Assembly (NCBI GenBank): GCA_001023535.1
Contig: CP011020.1
Location: 4,958,501 to 5,022,500, forward strand
Direction of reading: 5' to 3'
Length of the DNA: 64,000 bases
Origin: Pseudomonas chlororaphis
GTDB lineage: Bacteria > Pseudomonadota > Gammaproteobacteria > Pseudomonadales > Pseudomonadaceae
Part shown: positions 49,970-60,517 of the stretch, piece by piece
How the letters are laid out: the number at the start of each line of letters is the position of its first letter
Numbering within the stretch: the first letter of the stretch is position 1
The notes under the pieces: generated by a model
Told to the model about the DNA's origin: nothing
The model's database searches: none
What the model saw: only the letters and a program-made list of their open reading frames with translations
Translations under genes and position numbers: made by a program

Positions 49970-52612
49970 CTACTTGGCCGTTTTCTTCATGCCTATCCGT
50001 CGGCGCATGTCCGCCGTGATGCTCTGGCGGGTTTTCTTCAGGTCGGCCCAGGGCTCATGCCCGACCTCCGCCAGTCGCTCATGGACATTGTGCACGTTCC
50101 ACAGGTTCGCCCCTTTGAGTTGCGCCACCTCGTCGCGGTAGATCGGCACCGACACCGGCAGCCCTTCGCGGGTACGCACGGCGTAGGCGCAGATCGTCGT
50201 GGCGCCGAGGCCGTTGCGCAGGTAATCGATGAAGATCCGCCCGACCCGGTTCTTCGGACCCGAGACGGCCGAGAACCTGTCTGGCAGCAGCTTGGCGATG
50301 TGGCTGACAATGGCGTGGCTGAAATCCTTGACCTCGTCCCATCCGGCTTTTCGAGTCAGCGGGACGACAATGTGAATGCCCTTGCCACCACTGGTCTTGA
50401 GAAACACTTTGAGACCCAGCTCATCGAGCACCGACAGGGTCAGTTGCGTCGCTTCCACCATGCGCTTCCATGGCAGCGCCGGGTCCGGGTCGAGGTCGAG
50501 GACAAAGCGGTCGGGCTTGTCCAGGTCCACCGTCGTCGCGTTCCAGGTGTGCAGTTCCACGGTGCTCATCTGCACCGCGCCGATCAGCGCTTGCGCATTG
50601 TTGATGATCATCACCGGCTGCCCGGTGACGTCCTTGTCCAGGGTGGTGATGCCGGGAATCGCCAGGCGCTCGGCGTTCTTCTGGAAGAACAGCTCGCCGG
50701 CAATGCCGTCCGGTGCGCGCACCAATGCGACCGGGCGCTCGGCCAGTTCGGGCAATATGAACTCGGCGACACTGGCGTAATACTCGGCCAACTGCCGCTT
50801 GGTGGTGCCGGTGGTCGCATCGATGACGCGATCGGGGTGGGTGATCCGTACCTTGCCGTCCAAGGCCGACGTGTCGCCGGCCTTGTCCTTGGCTTTTGCC
50901 TTGGGTTTGGCTGCGGCAGGCTTCGCGTCGCCCTTGGATGGGCGCTTGGCGGTAGTTTTTTGGGCGGAGGTCTTGTTCACGGGTTTCGCTAGCTCCTGGG
51001 TGATGGCCTTGGCCGGTTTATCGTCGCGCAAGCCATGGAACACCGCGTGGCGTACCGAGCCTTCCTTCGTCATCTCGGCGAACGCGACTTCCGCCAGCAA
51101 GGTCGGCTCCAACCAATGCACGCCCTTGGCTTCGTAACCGGTCGGCGGGTTGATGACAGCGGGCTTCTTACGCTCCAGGGGCAGCAGTTGCTGGTGGATG
51201 CTCTTGAGGGTCGCTTCGTTGAACCCGGTGCCAACCTTGCCGGCGTAGCGCAACTGGCCGCTGTCGGCGTCGTGCAGCCCCAACAGCAAAGCGCCGAAGG
51301 CACTGCGGGCGCCCTTCGGCTCGCTGAAACCGATCACCACGAACTCCTGGCGATTCTTGCATTTGAGCTTGATCCAGTCACTGCTGCGACGGGAGGTATA
51401 GACGCTGCCGATGCGCTTACCGATCAGCCCTTCCATCTGCATCTGACAGGCGCTGTTGAGCAGCGCTTCAGGGGTTTGCTCAAACGCATCGGAAAAACGC
51501 AGCAAGGGGCTGTCATTGGCCTGTAGCACGGCTTGCAGCGCCATGCGGCGGTCTTGCACCGGGACGTTGCGCAAATCCATGCCGTTGAGATAAGGCAGGT
51601 CGAACAGGTAGTAGGCGATCTGGCCGCTGCTGCCTGCGTCGAAGGCATTCTGCAGGGCCTGGAAATCCGGCACACCGTGCTCATTGGCGACCACCATCTC
51701 GCCGTCGAGCCAGGCCGACTCCAGCCCCAGCGCCGCCAGGGCCTCGGCCTGCCTGGGCAATTTGTGGGTCCAGTCATGGCCGTTGCGAGTGATCAGGCGC
51801 ACTTCACCGTGGTCGATCCGCGCCATGATCCGATAACCGTCGAACTTGATTTCGTAGAGCCACTCGCCGTCGGGGGCGCTTTCGACCAGCGTCGCCAGTT
51901 CCGGCTTGAGGGTTTCCGGCAGAGGCCCGGCCACTGCACCGTCAAGGGTGGTTCTGGCGCCTTTTTTCGTCGGCTTGATCTTGGCGGCTTTTTCCGGTTG
52001 TTTGACCGCTTTCGCCGCGGCGGCCTTGCCCCGCCGCCTGGGCACCAGGGTGCGCTCGCTGAGCACGCTGTCCGGTTCGGCCTGGACCACGTCGTATTCA
52101 GTTTCGGGGCGCGCGGCGTCGTCCTGGTGCTTGATCAGGAACCACTGCTCCTGCTTGCCGGGCATGTGGGTGCGCACCAGGTTCCACAGGCCGGCGAGCT
52201 TTTCGCCTTGCAGTTCGAACTTGAGCCGGCCCTTCTCATACGCTTCATGGGGATCGCCCTGGGGAATCCATACGCCCCGGTCCCAGACGATGACATCCCC
52301 CGCGCCGTAATGTCCTTCGGGAATGTTGCCTTCGAAAGTCGCGTAGTCCAGCGGGTGGTCTTCGACGTGAACCGCCAGGCGCTTGGACTTGGGGTCCAGC
52401 GACGGCCCCTTGGGCACGGCCCAGCTCTTGAGCGCGCCATCCAGTTCCAGGCGGAAGTCGTAATGCAGTCGCGAGGCGTCGTGCTTCTGAATGCAGAACT
52501 GCAAGGCGTGGGTGGTTTTCGCTGACTTGCGCGGACGCCGCTTCGCCGCCGGTTCCGAGGTGGCGCCGAAATCTCGCATGCGGTTGTAGTCGTCAAGGGT
52601 CTTGGCGCTCAT
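49970..52612 (-). CDS. ligD: DNA ligase D (non-homologous end joining)
   Basis: 880 residues with the three LigD modules in Pseudomonas order: an N-terminal 3'-phosphoesterase (residues 35-170, with KHDASRLHYDFRLELDG), an ATP-dependent ligase with catalytic Lys256 in EIKFDGYRIMARI, and a C-terminal primase-polymerase (from about residue 570, with LDLDPDPALPWKRM). Lysine/alanine-rich linkers separate the modules (residues 195-220 and 510-545). It repairs double-strand breaks with Ku, whose gene is not in this window. Its start overlaps the YbdK-type gene by 4 bp, an unusual coupling. Confidence 0.95.
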   Translation of the reverse strand: MSAKTLDDYNRMRDFGATSEPAAKRRPRKSAKTTHALQFCIQKHDASRLHYDFRLELDGALKSWAVPKGPSLDPKSKRLAVHVEDHPLDYATFEGNIPEGHYGAGDVIVWDRGVWIPQGDPHEAYEKGRLKFELQGEKLAGLWNLVRTHMPGKQEQWFLIKHQDDAARPETEYDVVQAEPDSVLSERTLVPRRRGKAAAAKAVKQPEKAAKIKPTKKGARTTLDGAVAGPLPETLKPELATLVESAPDGEWLYEIKFDGYRIMARIDHGEVRLITRNGHDWTHKLPRQAEALAALGLESAWLDGEMVVANEHGVPDFQALQNAFDAGSSGQIAYYLFDLPYLNGMDLRNVPVQDRRMALQAVLQANDSPLLRFSDAFEQTPEALLNSACQMQMEGLIGKRIGSVYTSRRSSDWIKLKCKNRQEFVVIGFSEPKGARSAFGALLLGLHDADSGQLRYAGKVGTGFNEATLKSIHQQLLPLERKKPAVINPPTGYEAKGVHWLEPTLLAEVAFAEMTKEGSVRHAVFHGLRDDKPAKAITQELAKPVNKTSAQKTTAKRPSKGDAKPAAAKPKAKAKDKAGDTSALDGKVRITHPDRVIDATTGTTKRQLAEYYASVAEFILPELAERPVALVRAPDGIAGELFFQKNAERLAIPGITTLDKDVTGQPVMIINNAQALIGAVQMSTVELHTWNATTVDLDKPDRFVLDLDPDPALPWKRMVEATQLTLSVLDELGLKVFLKTSGGKGIHIVVPLTRKAGWDEVKDFSHAIVSHIAKLLPDRFSAVSGPKNRVGRIFIDYLRNGLGATTICAYAVRTREGLPVSVPIYRDEVAQLKGANLWNVHNVHERLAEVGHEPWADLKKTRQSITADMRRRIGMKKTAK

Positions 52613-53772
52613 GGTCCACCTGCGACGTGTTGCAGCGTCGGGTCGGCCACCGGCAGCCCGGCGCTCTCCGACACCAATTGATCGACCACCCGGCTCAAGG
52701 CCTGCTCCACGGAGTCGCCCAGCAACAGGCCTTGTTCGTAGAGCACGATCTGACGGTCGGCGCTGGTGCCTTCCTGGACGATGCGCCGTGCCTGCTTGAA
52801 TACCTCCTGGCAGCCCAGCTCGGCGGCGGTTTCACCGAAGGTCTGCTCGGCCACGGTCAGCCATTCGCCAATGAGCATGGGCTGCTCCTGCCCTTCGGCA
52901 ATGAACTCGGCGAGGATGCCGTGACGCTTGGCCCTCCAGCGGTTTTCCTTGAGGGTCCAGTGTGACGTCAGGCTGTACCCGGCGCCCGGCTGGGGCTGGT
53001 CGATGGCGTGGGCCACCATCACCCGGAACAACGAGACCAGGCACAACACGTCCTCGACCCGCGGGCAGGCATCGCAGATGCGCAACTCCAGCGTGGGGTA
53101 GCGCGATGACGGTCGCAGGATCCACCAGCAATCGCTGGGCTGATGAATCGAGCCGGTGCGCATGAGCAGGTTGACGTACCCGGCAAACGCCAATTCGTCC
53201 TGGAAATATTCCGGCACGCCCATGCGTGGCCATTCATCGCAGGCCACCTGGCGGTAACTGCTGAAGCCTGTGTAGGCGCCGTTCCAGAACGGTGAGGAAG
53301 CGCTCAACGCGAGAAACATCGGCAACCACGGCAGGATCTCGTTCATCACCCGCACCCGGTCACGGTCCACCGGCACCTCGACATGCACATGCAGGCCCGA
53401 CAGCACGCTGCGCCGTGCCACCCGTTGGTAATCATCGAACAGTTGCTGGAAATGCAGCTCATCCGTGGGCTGCAAGCCCTGAGTGACCATCGGATGGGAG
53501 CCGGCGCTGAGCAGGCCCAGGCCGAACGGCGCCAGGCGCTGGGTCAGGCCGCTGCGCACCTGGGTCAGGTAGTCGGCGGCCGCGTCCAGGCTGAGGAAGA
53601 TGGGCGACGCCATCTCGACCTGACTGAGGAACATCTCATGGGCGAAATGCTCGCCCAGCTCGGCCCGGCATGCCGCCACTGCCTCGGCAGGCGGCTGGGT
53701 GGGCATGCACCGGGTTTGCAGGTCGGTGACGAAGTACTCCTCTTCAATGCCGAACTTCAGACGCCTGTTCAT
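52609..53772 (-). CDS. YbdK-type carboxylate-amine ligase (GCS2 family)
   Basis: 387 residues from the ATG at 53772. The family opening LKFGIEEEYFVTD (residues 5-17) holds the metal-binding glutamates. SGLHVHVEVPVDRDR and RPSSRYPTLELRICDACP are typical of the glutamate-cysteine ligase 2 fold. Members join the carboxylate of an amino acid to an amine using ATP, with weak glutamate-cysteine ligase activity in E. coli YbdK. Substrate here unknown. It overlaps the methyltransferase gene by 29 bp and ligD by 4 bp, so all are co-translated. Confidence 0.88.
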   Translation of the reverse strand: MNRRLKFGIEEEYFVTDLQTRCMPTQPPAEAVAACRAELGEHFAHEMFLSQVEMASPIFLSLDAAADYLTQVRSGLTQRLAPFGLGLLSAGSHPMVTQGLQPTDELHFQQLFDDYQRVARRSVLSGLHVHVEVPVDRDRVRVMNEILPWLPMFLALSASSPFWNGAYTGFSSYRQVACDEWPRMGVPEYFQDELAFAGYVNLLMRTGSIHQPSDCWWILRPSSRYPTLELRICDACPRVEDVLCLVSLFRVMVAHAIDQPQPGAGYSLTSHWTLKENRWRAKRHGILAEFIAEGQEQPMLIGEWLTVAEQTFGETAAELGCQEVFKQARRIVQEGTSADRQIVLYEQGLLLGDSVEQALSRVVDQLVSESAGLPVADPTLQHVAGGP

Positions 53773-54745
53773 CGATAATCCCTCCGATACCCGCGCCAAT
53801 GCGGGTCACGACCAACGCCACCACGGCGATCCTTTCCACCTCCTGGTAACCCGGCGTCAGCAGTTCCTCGCCAAACACGTCCGGGTCCAGTTCCTTGTAG
53901 GTCCAGCCAAATTCCGCCGAGTCGCGCCAAGGCTCCAGCGCTTCCAGGAACGGGTCACGGCCATCGACCATCGCCACGCCGGTGTAGAGCACCAGCGAGC
54001 CGCCGGGGGTCAGCCGGGGCAAGGCCTGCTCGACGATGCGCAGCGACAGCCCGGCGCCCAGCACACCGCCGCCATGGCGATAGGCGCGTTCCGACGGGTC
54101 AGCCATATACGGTGGATTGGCGACGATCAGGTCAAAATCGCCCTCGACATCCTGGAGGACGTCGCTGCGGGCAATCTCGACATTGGCCACCTCGCCCAGG
54201 GCGGCATTCACCGCTGTCAGGCGCAAGGCCAGGGGGTTGATGTCCAGCGCCAACACCTGGGCCTCGCGCCGGGCCCGGGCGATCACGATGGCGCCGACAC
54301 CGGCGCCACAGCCGATGTCCACGGCCCGATGCACCGCCGTGAAACTCTGTTGCAGGTGGGCATGGATCAGTTGGGCGAACCGGTAGCTGTCCGGCCCGAA
54401 GAACACCGCGTCGCTGGCTTGCGTGGGAAATTGCGAATGGGCGAACAACAAGCCGTCCAGGCTCGACCAGCGCACTCGGCTGCGCAGCAAACCATCGCGC
54501 TCCTCCAGCACCTCGGCTTCTTGCAATTGGCGCTGCTCATCGGCCGAGATCAGCCCGGGAGCAAACGGCCGCGACCAGCCGAACACATCCCGAAGGGTCT
54601 TGGAGTGCTCGTTGCCGGGCCGTTGGTTGACCCGTTCATGGGTCAACGGCGTCGGGGTGATGAAGCGGTAACCGTCGGCTTGCAGGCGCCGCCCCAGTTG
54701 CAACAGCGCCAGGTCGGAGGTGGACAGGCGATCTTCCTGATTCAT
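53744..54745 (-). CDS. Class I SAM-dependent methyltransferase (NPPY type)
   Basis: 333 residues. The SAM site is VDIGCGAGVGAIVIARAR and the target-amine motif is NPPYM in DLIVANPPYMAD. NPPY enzymes methylate amide or amine nitrogens, as in HemK/PrmC, on protein glutamines, nucleobases or small molecules. The N-terminal 130 residues are a separate domain with RDVFGWSRPFAPGLIS. It is not HemK itself judged by its N-terminus. It is followed, with 29-bp overlap, by the YbdK-type gene and preceded by the HDO gene (10-bp gap). Confidence 0.86.
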   Translation of the reverse strand: MNQEDRLSTSDLALLQLGRRLQADGYRFITPTPLTHERVNQRPGNEHSKTLRDVFGWSRPFAPGLISADEQRQLQEAEVLEERDGLLRSRVRWSSLDGLLFAHSQFPTQASDAVFFGPDSYRFAQLIHAHLQQSFTAVHRAVDIGCGAGVGAIVIARARREAQVLALDINPLALRLTAVNAALGEVANVEIARSDVLQDVEGDFDLIVANPPYMADPSERAYRHGGGVLGAGLSLRIVEQALPRLTPGGSLVLYTGVAMVDGRDPFLEALEPWRDSAEFGWTYKELDPDVFGEELLTPGYQEVERIAVVALVVTRIGAGIGGIIDEQASEVRH

Positions 54746-54755
54746 GCAGGGCTCC

Positions 54756-56141
54756 CTAGCGAATGGCGGACTTGAGTTCGATGAAACGACGCGTGGCCAG
54801 CAGCCCGGCCGGATGGCTGTGACAGCGTGCCGAGAGCCAGGGCATCAAGGTCCGCATCTGCTCATCGGCGGACTGGCTGCGCAGCGTCTGTTGCAGGCTT
54901 TGCACATCGGGGTCGTCGACTGGCGTCTGCGGTTCGCTGGTGGTGCCGAAGCTGCGGCGCGGACGGTTGCGCTCGCTCTTGTGCAACCAGTCACCGGCGA
55001 TCCAGTCGTGCAGCAATTGCTTCTCATAGGGGCTGAACACACCGAACATCGCCGCCCCGGCGCCTTCGATCAGCATCCAGAAGCGGCTGTCCTGCGGATC
55101 CTGGTGGCGCTTGATCCAGCCCTTGTTCTGCATCGCCTCAAGGAAGCCTTCCAATTGGCCGGGGGCCGCCAGCCACTGGTTGACGGTCTTGCCTTCGAAC
55201 TTGCAGTAATCGGAATGCATGTGCTGGCCGAACGGGCGCTTGCGTTCGAGCATGTCCAGCACTTCACGGTCGAGGTCGAACGATTCGATGATCGCCCGGC
55301 TGCCTTGGCCCAGGTCATTGAGCCGATACCCCAGGGTCACCCGCTGCCAGAACGCCTCGCGATCCGCCGCCATCGGCATCAATTGCATCAATGCCTGCAC
55401 GGCCTTCTGGGCATGGCCGGTGCTGGCGTTGTCGATGGTCACGTGGAGGGTGAAATAGTACGGGTCGATGTCCAGTTCGCTCAGCTCGTAGGCGCTGATC
55501 AACAGGTGCAGGGGCAACTGCTCGTAGCCCAGGTTGTAGCCAATCACTTCCGGCAGGTACTCATCGCTGGCGTAGCCCAGCGCCAGTTGCACAGCCCCTT
55601 GCAGGTAGCGCTCATCGTCGATGTCCGGGGCATCGACCAAGCCGTGTTCGGCGAGCAGCTTGCGGTAGATCACCACATGGTTCTGCGCCGGATGGCCGTC
55701 GCCCAGCTCCTCCAGGTACGTGCACAGCAGGCCGTCGAACCGGTGGTCTTGCCAATGTTTCAATACGCCGTACAGCCAGGCACCGTCCACCAACTTGGTC
55801 GGCGCCACGGCTTGCAGGAAATACAGCGCGTGGGCCTTGCCGCTGAAGTACTCCCGCGGGCCGCCGCTTTTGCGCCGCTCCAGGTAATCGGCGTATTGCC
55901 GGGCTACACCGGCACTGTGGGCTTCGACCCAGGCTTGCAGGGCCTGCGGCTCGTCGGGGGTTTCCTGGGGCAAGGCCCGGGCCTGTTCGAGGCACGACTG
56001 GATGAAGGCCTGTGCGACGGCGTGTTTGTCCGCATCGTCGGGGCCCTGGAGCAGCCGTTCATAGCATTGGCGCACCTGCCCGGCATCCCTGACGGGATGG
56101 AGGGTGGCTGGCCGGGATTGGAGGGGTGTCAGCGCAGTCAT
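54756..56141 (-). CDS. Iron-containing redox enzyme family protein (HDO/haem-oxygenase-like fold)
   Basis: 461 residues. The C-terminal two-thirds match the haem-oxygenase-like diiron oxidase (HDO) family: candidate metal ligands are Glu145 (TYLEELGDGH), His155, Glu207 (GYNLGYEQLP), His233, Asp237 and His243 (LHVTIDNASTGH). HDO enzymes use iron and oxygen to cleave or hydroxylate amino acids and lipids (UndA, BesC, SznF, CADD). Substrate unknown. It is the first gene of an operon with a methyltransferase, YbdK-type ligase and ligD. Confidence 0.82.
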   Translation of the reverse strand: MTALTPLQSRPATLHPVRDAGQVRQCYERLLQGPDDADKHAVAQAFIQSCLEQARALPQETPDEPQALQAWVEAHSAGVARQYADYLERRKSGGPREYFSGKAHALYFLQAVAPTKLVDGAWLYGVLKHWQDHRFDGLLCTYLEELGDGHPAQNHVVIYRKLLAEHGLVDAPDIDDERYLQGAVQLALGYASDEYLPEVIGYNLGYEQLPLHLLISAYELSELDIDPYYFTLHVTIDNASTGHAQKAVQALMQLMPMAADREAFWQRVTLGYRLNDLGQGSRAIIESFDLDREVLDMLERKRPFGQHMHSDYCKFEGKTVNQWLAAPGQLEGFLEAMQNKGWIKRHQDPQDSRFWMLIEGAGAAMFGVFSPYEKQLLHDWIAGDWLHKSERNRPRRSFGTTSEPQTPVDDPDVQSLQQTLRSQSADEQMRTLMPWLSARCHSHPAGLLATRRFIELKSAIR

Positions 56142-56312
56142 AAGGGCCTCATTGGTTCACGGCAGGACGCTGATTCAGCACGTCTCTTAAGGTGCAGAGC
56201 CCCGCGTGCGACGAAAAATTCCCTCCGATGAACAGGCCGCCGGATAAACGGGGCGGTGTCGTTTTGGTGGGAACCCTCGCTTCGCTCCAGGCCTCGAAAG
56301 AATAACGGAACC

Positions 56313-56431
56313 TGTGGCGAGGGGATTTATCCCCGCTGGGCTGCGAAGCGGCCCCAAGGCATCCGGGCATACAGAGCTGCAAGATCTTAGGGTCGCTTCG
56401 CAACCCAACGGGGATAAATCCCCTCGCCACA
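56313..56431. repeat. REPIN (two inverted REPs)
   Basis: The left arm, TGTGGCGAGGGGATTTAT plus CCCCGCTGGG and GCGAAGCGGCCCC (56313-56355), faces an inverted copy ending in GGGGATAAATCCCCTCGCCACA (56391-56431). The 119-bp unit is a REPIN, the replicating form of Pseudomonas REPs mobilised by RAYT transposases. No RAYT gene is in the window. It sits in the promoter gap between the HDO operon and the NhaP-type gene. Confidence 0.85.
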
Positions 56432-56489
56432 ATTTCTGTCAGCTTGAATGAACATCGCGGCTGACCTGTCCGACACCCAAGGAGCAACC

Positions 56490-57824
56490 ATGATCTTCAC
56501 AGTGTGGGTAGCGGTGCTCGGTGCCGTGTTGTTGACCTTGGCCCTCACGTCGTCCTACCTGCGCTGGATGCCGGTCACCACGTCAGCCATGTGCCTGGTG
56601 CTGGGCGTTGCCATCGGGCCGGCGGGGTTGGGTTTGCTGAAGCTGGACATCACCGACTCGTCCGTCTGGATGGAGCACCTCACGGAGATCGCGGTGGTGT
56701 TCTCGCTGTTCGTCAGCGGCCTCAAGCTGCGCCTGCCCCTCAAGAACCGGACCTGGCGCGTTGCCTATGGGTTGGCGGGCCCGGTGATGATCCTTTCCAT
56801 TGCGGGCCTGTGCCTGGCCCTGCACTACCTGTTCGGCCTTGGCTGGGGTGTGTCGATGTTGATCGGCGCGATGCTGGCGCCCACTGACCCGGTGCTGGCG
56901 GCCCTGGTGCAGGTCAACGATGCGCGGGATGACGACCGAGTGCGTTTCGGCCTCTCCGGTGAAGCCGGCCTGAACGACGGCTCGGCCTTCCCTTTCGTGA
57001 TCCTTGGGCTGTTGATGCTGCGTGAAGACGGCGGCTTTGTCGGCGAGTGGGCCTTGCGCAATGTCCTGTGGGCGGTGCCGGCGGGCCTGCTGATCGGCTA
57101 TTGGATGGGACGCGGGATCGGCAAGCTGACCCTGTCGATGCGCATCAAGAACGCCGACAGCACGCTGTCACCCAACGATTACCTGGCCTTGGCGCTGATT
57201 GCCCTGGCCTATGTCGCCGCCGAGTCCGTGCATGCCTATGGCTTTCTCTCGGTGTTTGCCGCCGGTCTCGGGCTGCGCCAGGCCGAGGTGCAATCCACCG
57301 ATGAAGAAGATGCCCCGCCAGCGGAGCACCTGGTGCAACCGGTGGTGGGCCATGAGGCCGTCGATCCGCGCGAGGCGGTGCTCGGCGATACCCAGTCCCT
57401 GGGCGACGGCCAGGTGGCTGCCGGGGTGATGATGAGTGACATGCTGGCTTTCGGCAGCCTGGTGGAGCGGGCGATGGAGGTGTTCCTGGTGACGCTGCTC
57501 GGGGTGGTGCTCGCCACCCATTGGGACTGGCGCGCCCTGGCCATCGGCGCCCTGCTCTTCGCCGTCATTCGCCCGTTGAGCGTGTTACTCATGCCTTGGG
57601 GCCGCTTGCTGGACGCACCGCAACGGCTGTTGATCGGCTGGTTCGGCATTCGCGGCATCGGTAGCCTGTTCTACCTGTTCTTCGCCTTGAACCATGACCT
57701 GGCGCCACAAGCGGCGCAGCTGTGCATCAACCTCACGTTGTCGGTGGTGGCCTTGAGCATCCTGGTTCATGGGGTCAGTACCCAGCCCACCCTGGCGTGG
57801 TACGAACGGCAGAAAACCGGCTGA
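56490..57824 (+). CDS. Na+/H+ antiporter, NhaP/CPA1 family
   Basis: 444 residues from the ATG at 56490 (AAGGAG site). About 12 membrane helices. The core GAMLAPTDPVLAALVQV and FGLSGEAGLNDGSAFPFVIL motifs hold the Asp residues expected for ion binding. A hydrophilic loop, about residues 265-320, rich in Asp and Glu (STDEEDAPPAEHLVQPV), interrupts the membrane domain and is unusual for the family. It exchanges Na+ or K+ for H+. No C-terminal regulatory domain is present. Confidence 0.88.
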   Translation: MIFTVWVAVLGAVLLTLALTSSYLRWMPVTTSAMCLVLGVAIGPAGLGLLKLDITDSSVWMEHLTEIAVVFSLFVSGLKLRLPLKNRTWRVAYGLAGPVMILSIAGLCLALHYLFGLGWGVSMLIGAMLAPTDPVLAALVQVNDARDDDRVRFGLSGEAGLNDGSAFPFVILGLLMLREDGGFVGEWALRNVLWAVPAGLLIGYWMGRGIGKLTLSMRIKNADSTLSPNDYLALALIALAYVAAESVHAYGFLSVFAAGLGLRQAEVQSTDEEDAPPAEHLVQPVVGHEAVDPREAVLGDTQSLGDGQVAAGVMMSDMLAFGSLVERAMEVFLVTLLGVVLATHWDWRALAIGALLFAVIRPLSVLLMPWGRLLDAPQRLLIGWFGIRGIGSLFYLFFALNHDLAPQAAQLCINLTLSVVALSILVHGVSTQPTLAWYERQKTG

Positions 57825-57827
57825 CCC

Positions 57828-58364
57828 TCAGCCGATCGGATCCGTCACCTGGATCAGCACCGCATACACCCCCAGCAGCACCCAGAACGTGGCGAAGATC
57901 CACGGTGTGCGCACAGAAAACAGCAGCGACTTGCGATACCCCTTGTGGGTCGATTCCCGCTCGCTGAACAACGGCGACTCGTCGTAGACCAAACCCATGA
58001 CCGGCTCGGCGCGCAGCAGTTCGCTCTGCTTGAAGTGCCAGTGGTCGATGATCTCGTAGGCCGCTCGAATCCCCGGCCAGGCATTGAGTGAACTCAGGAA
58101 CCCCAGCAGCGCCAGGAACGGCGGCACGATCAGGGTGAACAACTTGCCCCACTCCGGGTTCAGGTTGGCCATGCACGAGGCAAAGGCAATCACCAGGAAG
58201 GATTGGGCGGCCAGGTAGGCATCGGTCCGATTGGCGAGGATGCTGGTTTCGTACTGGATTTCACGCCGATAGAAATCCAGTCGTTCCTTGGGCGAGCCGA
58301 ACAGCTTGGCATTGTGTTCGCTCAATTCTTCTTCCGGCGTCTGGCCGGTCAATATTCTGGGCAT
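57828..58364 (-). CDS. Membrane protein of unknown function
   Basis: 178 residues from the ATG at 58364. Two adjacent helices near residues 50-95 (AAQSFLVIAFASCMANL; LIVPPFLALLGFLSSLNAW) and one at the C-terminus (TPWIFATFWVLLGVYAVLIQ). The N-terminal KERLDFYRREIQYETSILANRTDAYL helix is amphipathic. The layout suggests a RIP-like or DUF-type membrane protein, but I do not recognise it. It is convergent with the antiporter gene (3 bp between stops). Confidence 0.68.
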   Translation of the reverse strand: MPRILTGQTPEEELSEHNAKLFGSPKERLDFYRREIQYETSILANRTDAYLAAQSFLVIAFASCMANLNPEWGKLFTLIVPPFLALLGFLSSLNAWPGIRAAYEIIDHWHFKQSELLRAEPVMGLVYDESPLFSERESTHKGYRKSLLFSVRTPWIFATFWVLLGVYAVLIQVTDPIG

Positions 58365-58483
58365 TGCGTGAAGGGTCGCTGGTGGCAAATGAGGTTCGTT
58401 GGAAACCCGCGCCGCCGGGCAAGTTCAAGGCAATGGACCAGAGGCAGTGCACGCTTGCCAAAAGGGCCTGGCCAAGCCTCCGC

Positions 58484-60415
<1,932 letters not shown>

Positions 60416-60517
60416 GTGGGCCGAGGCATCCGTGTGGATTTTTTCGAAGTATGGGGCAAGTCGCGCGCCATGAAAAACTATTGCCTCCCACACAGGATTC
60501 CCGCTGGCCGGCAGGCT

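Noticed and set aside
54756..56141. HDO gene as TenA or haem oxygenase
   Set aside because: The length (461 residues) and Glu/His/Asp pattern of a dinuclear iron site fit the HDO family better than thiaminase TenA or haem oxygenase, which are about 200-240 residues.
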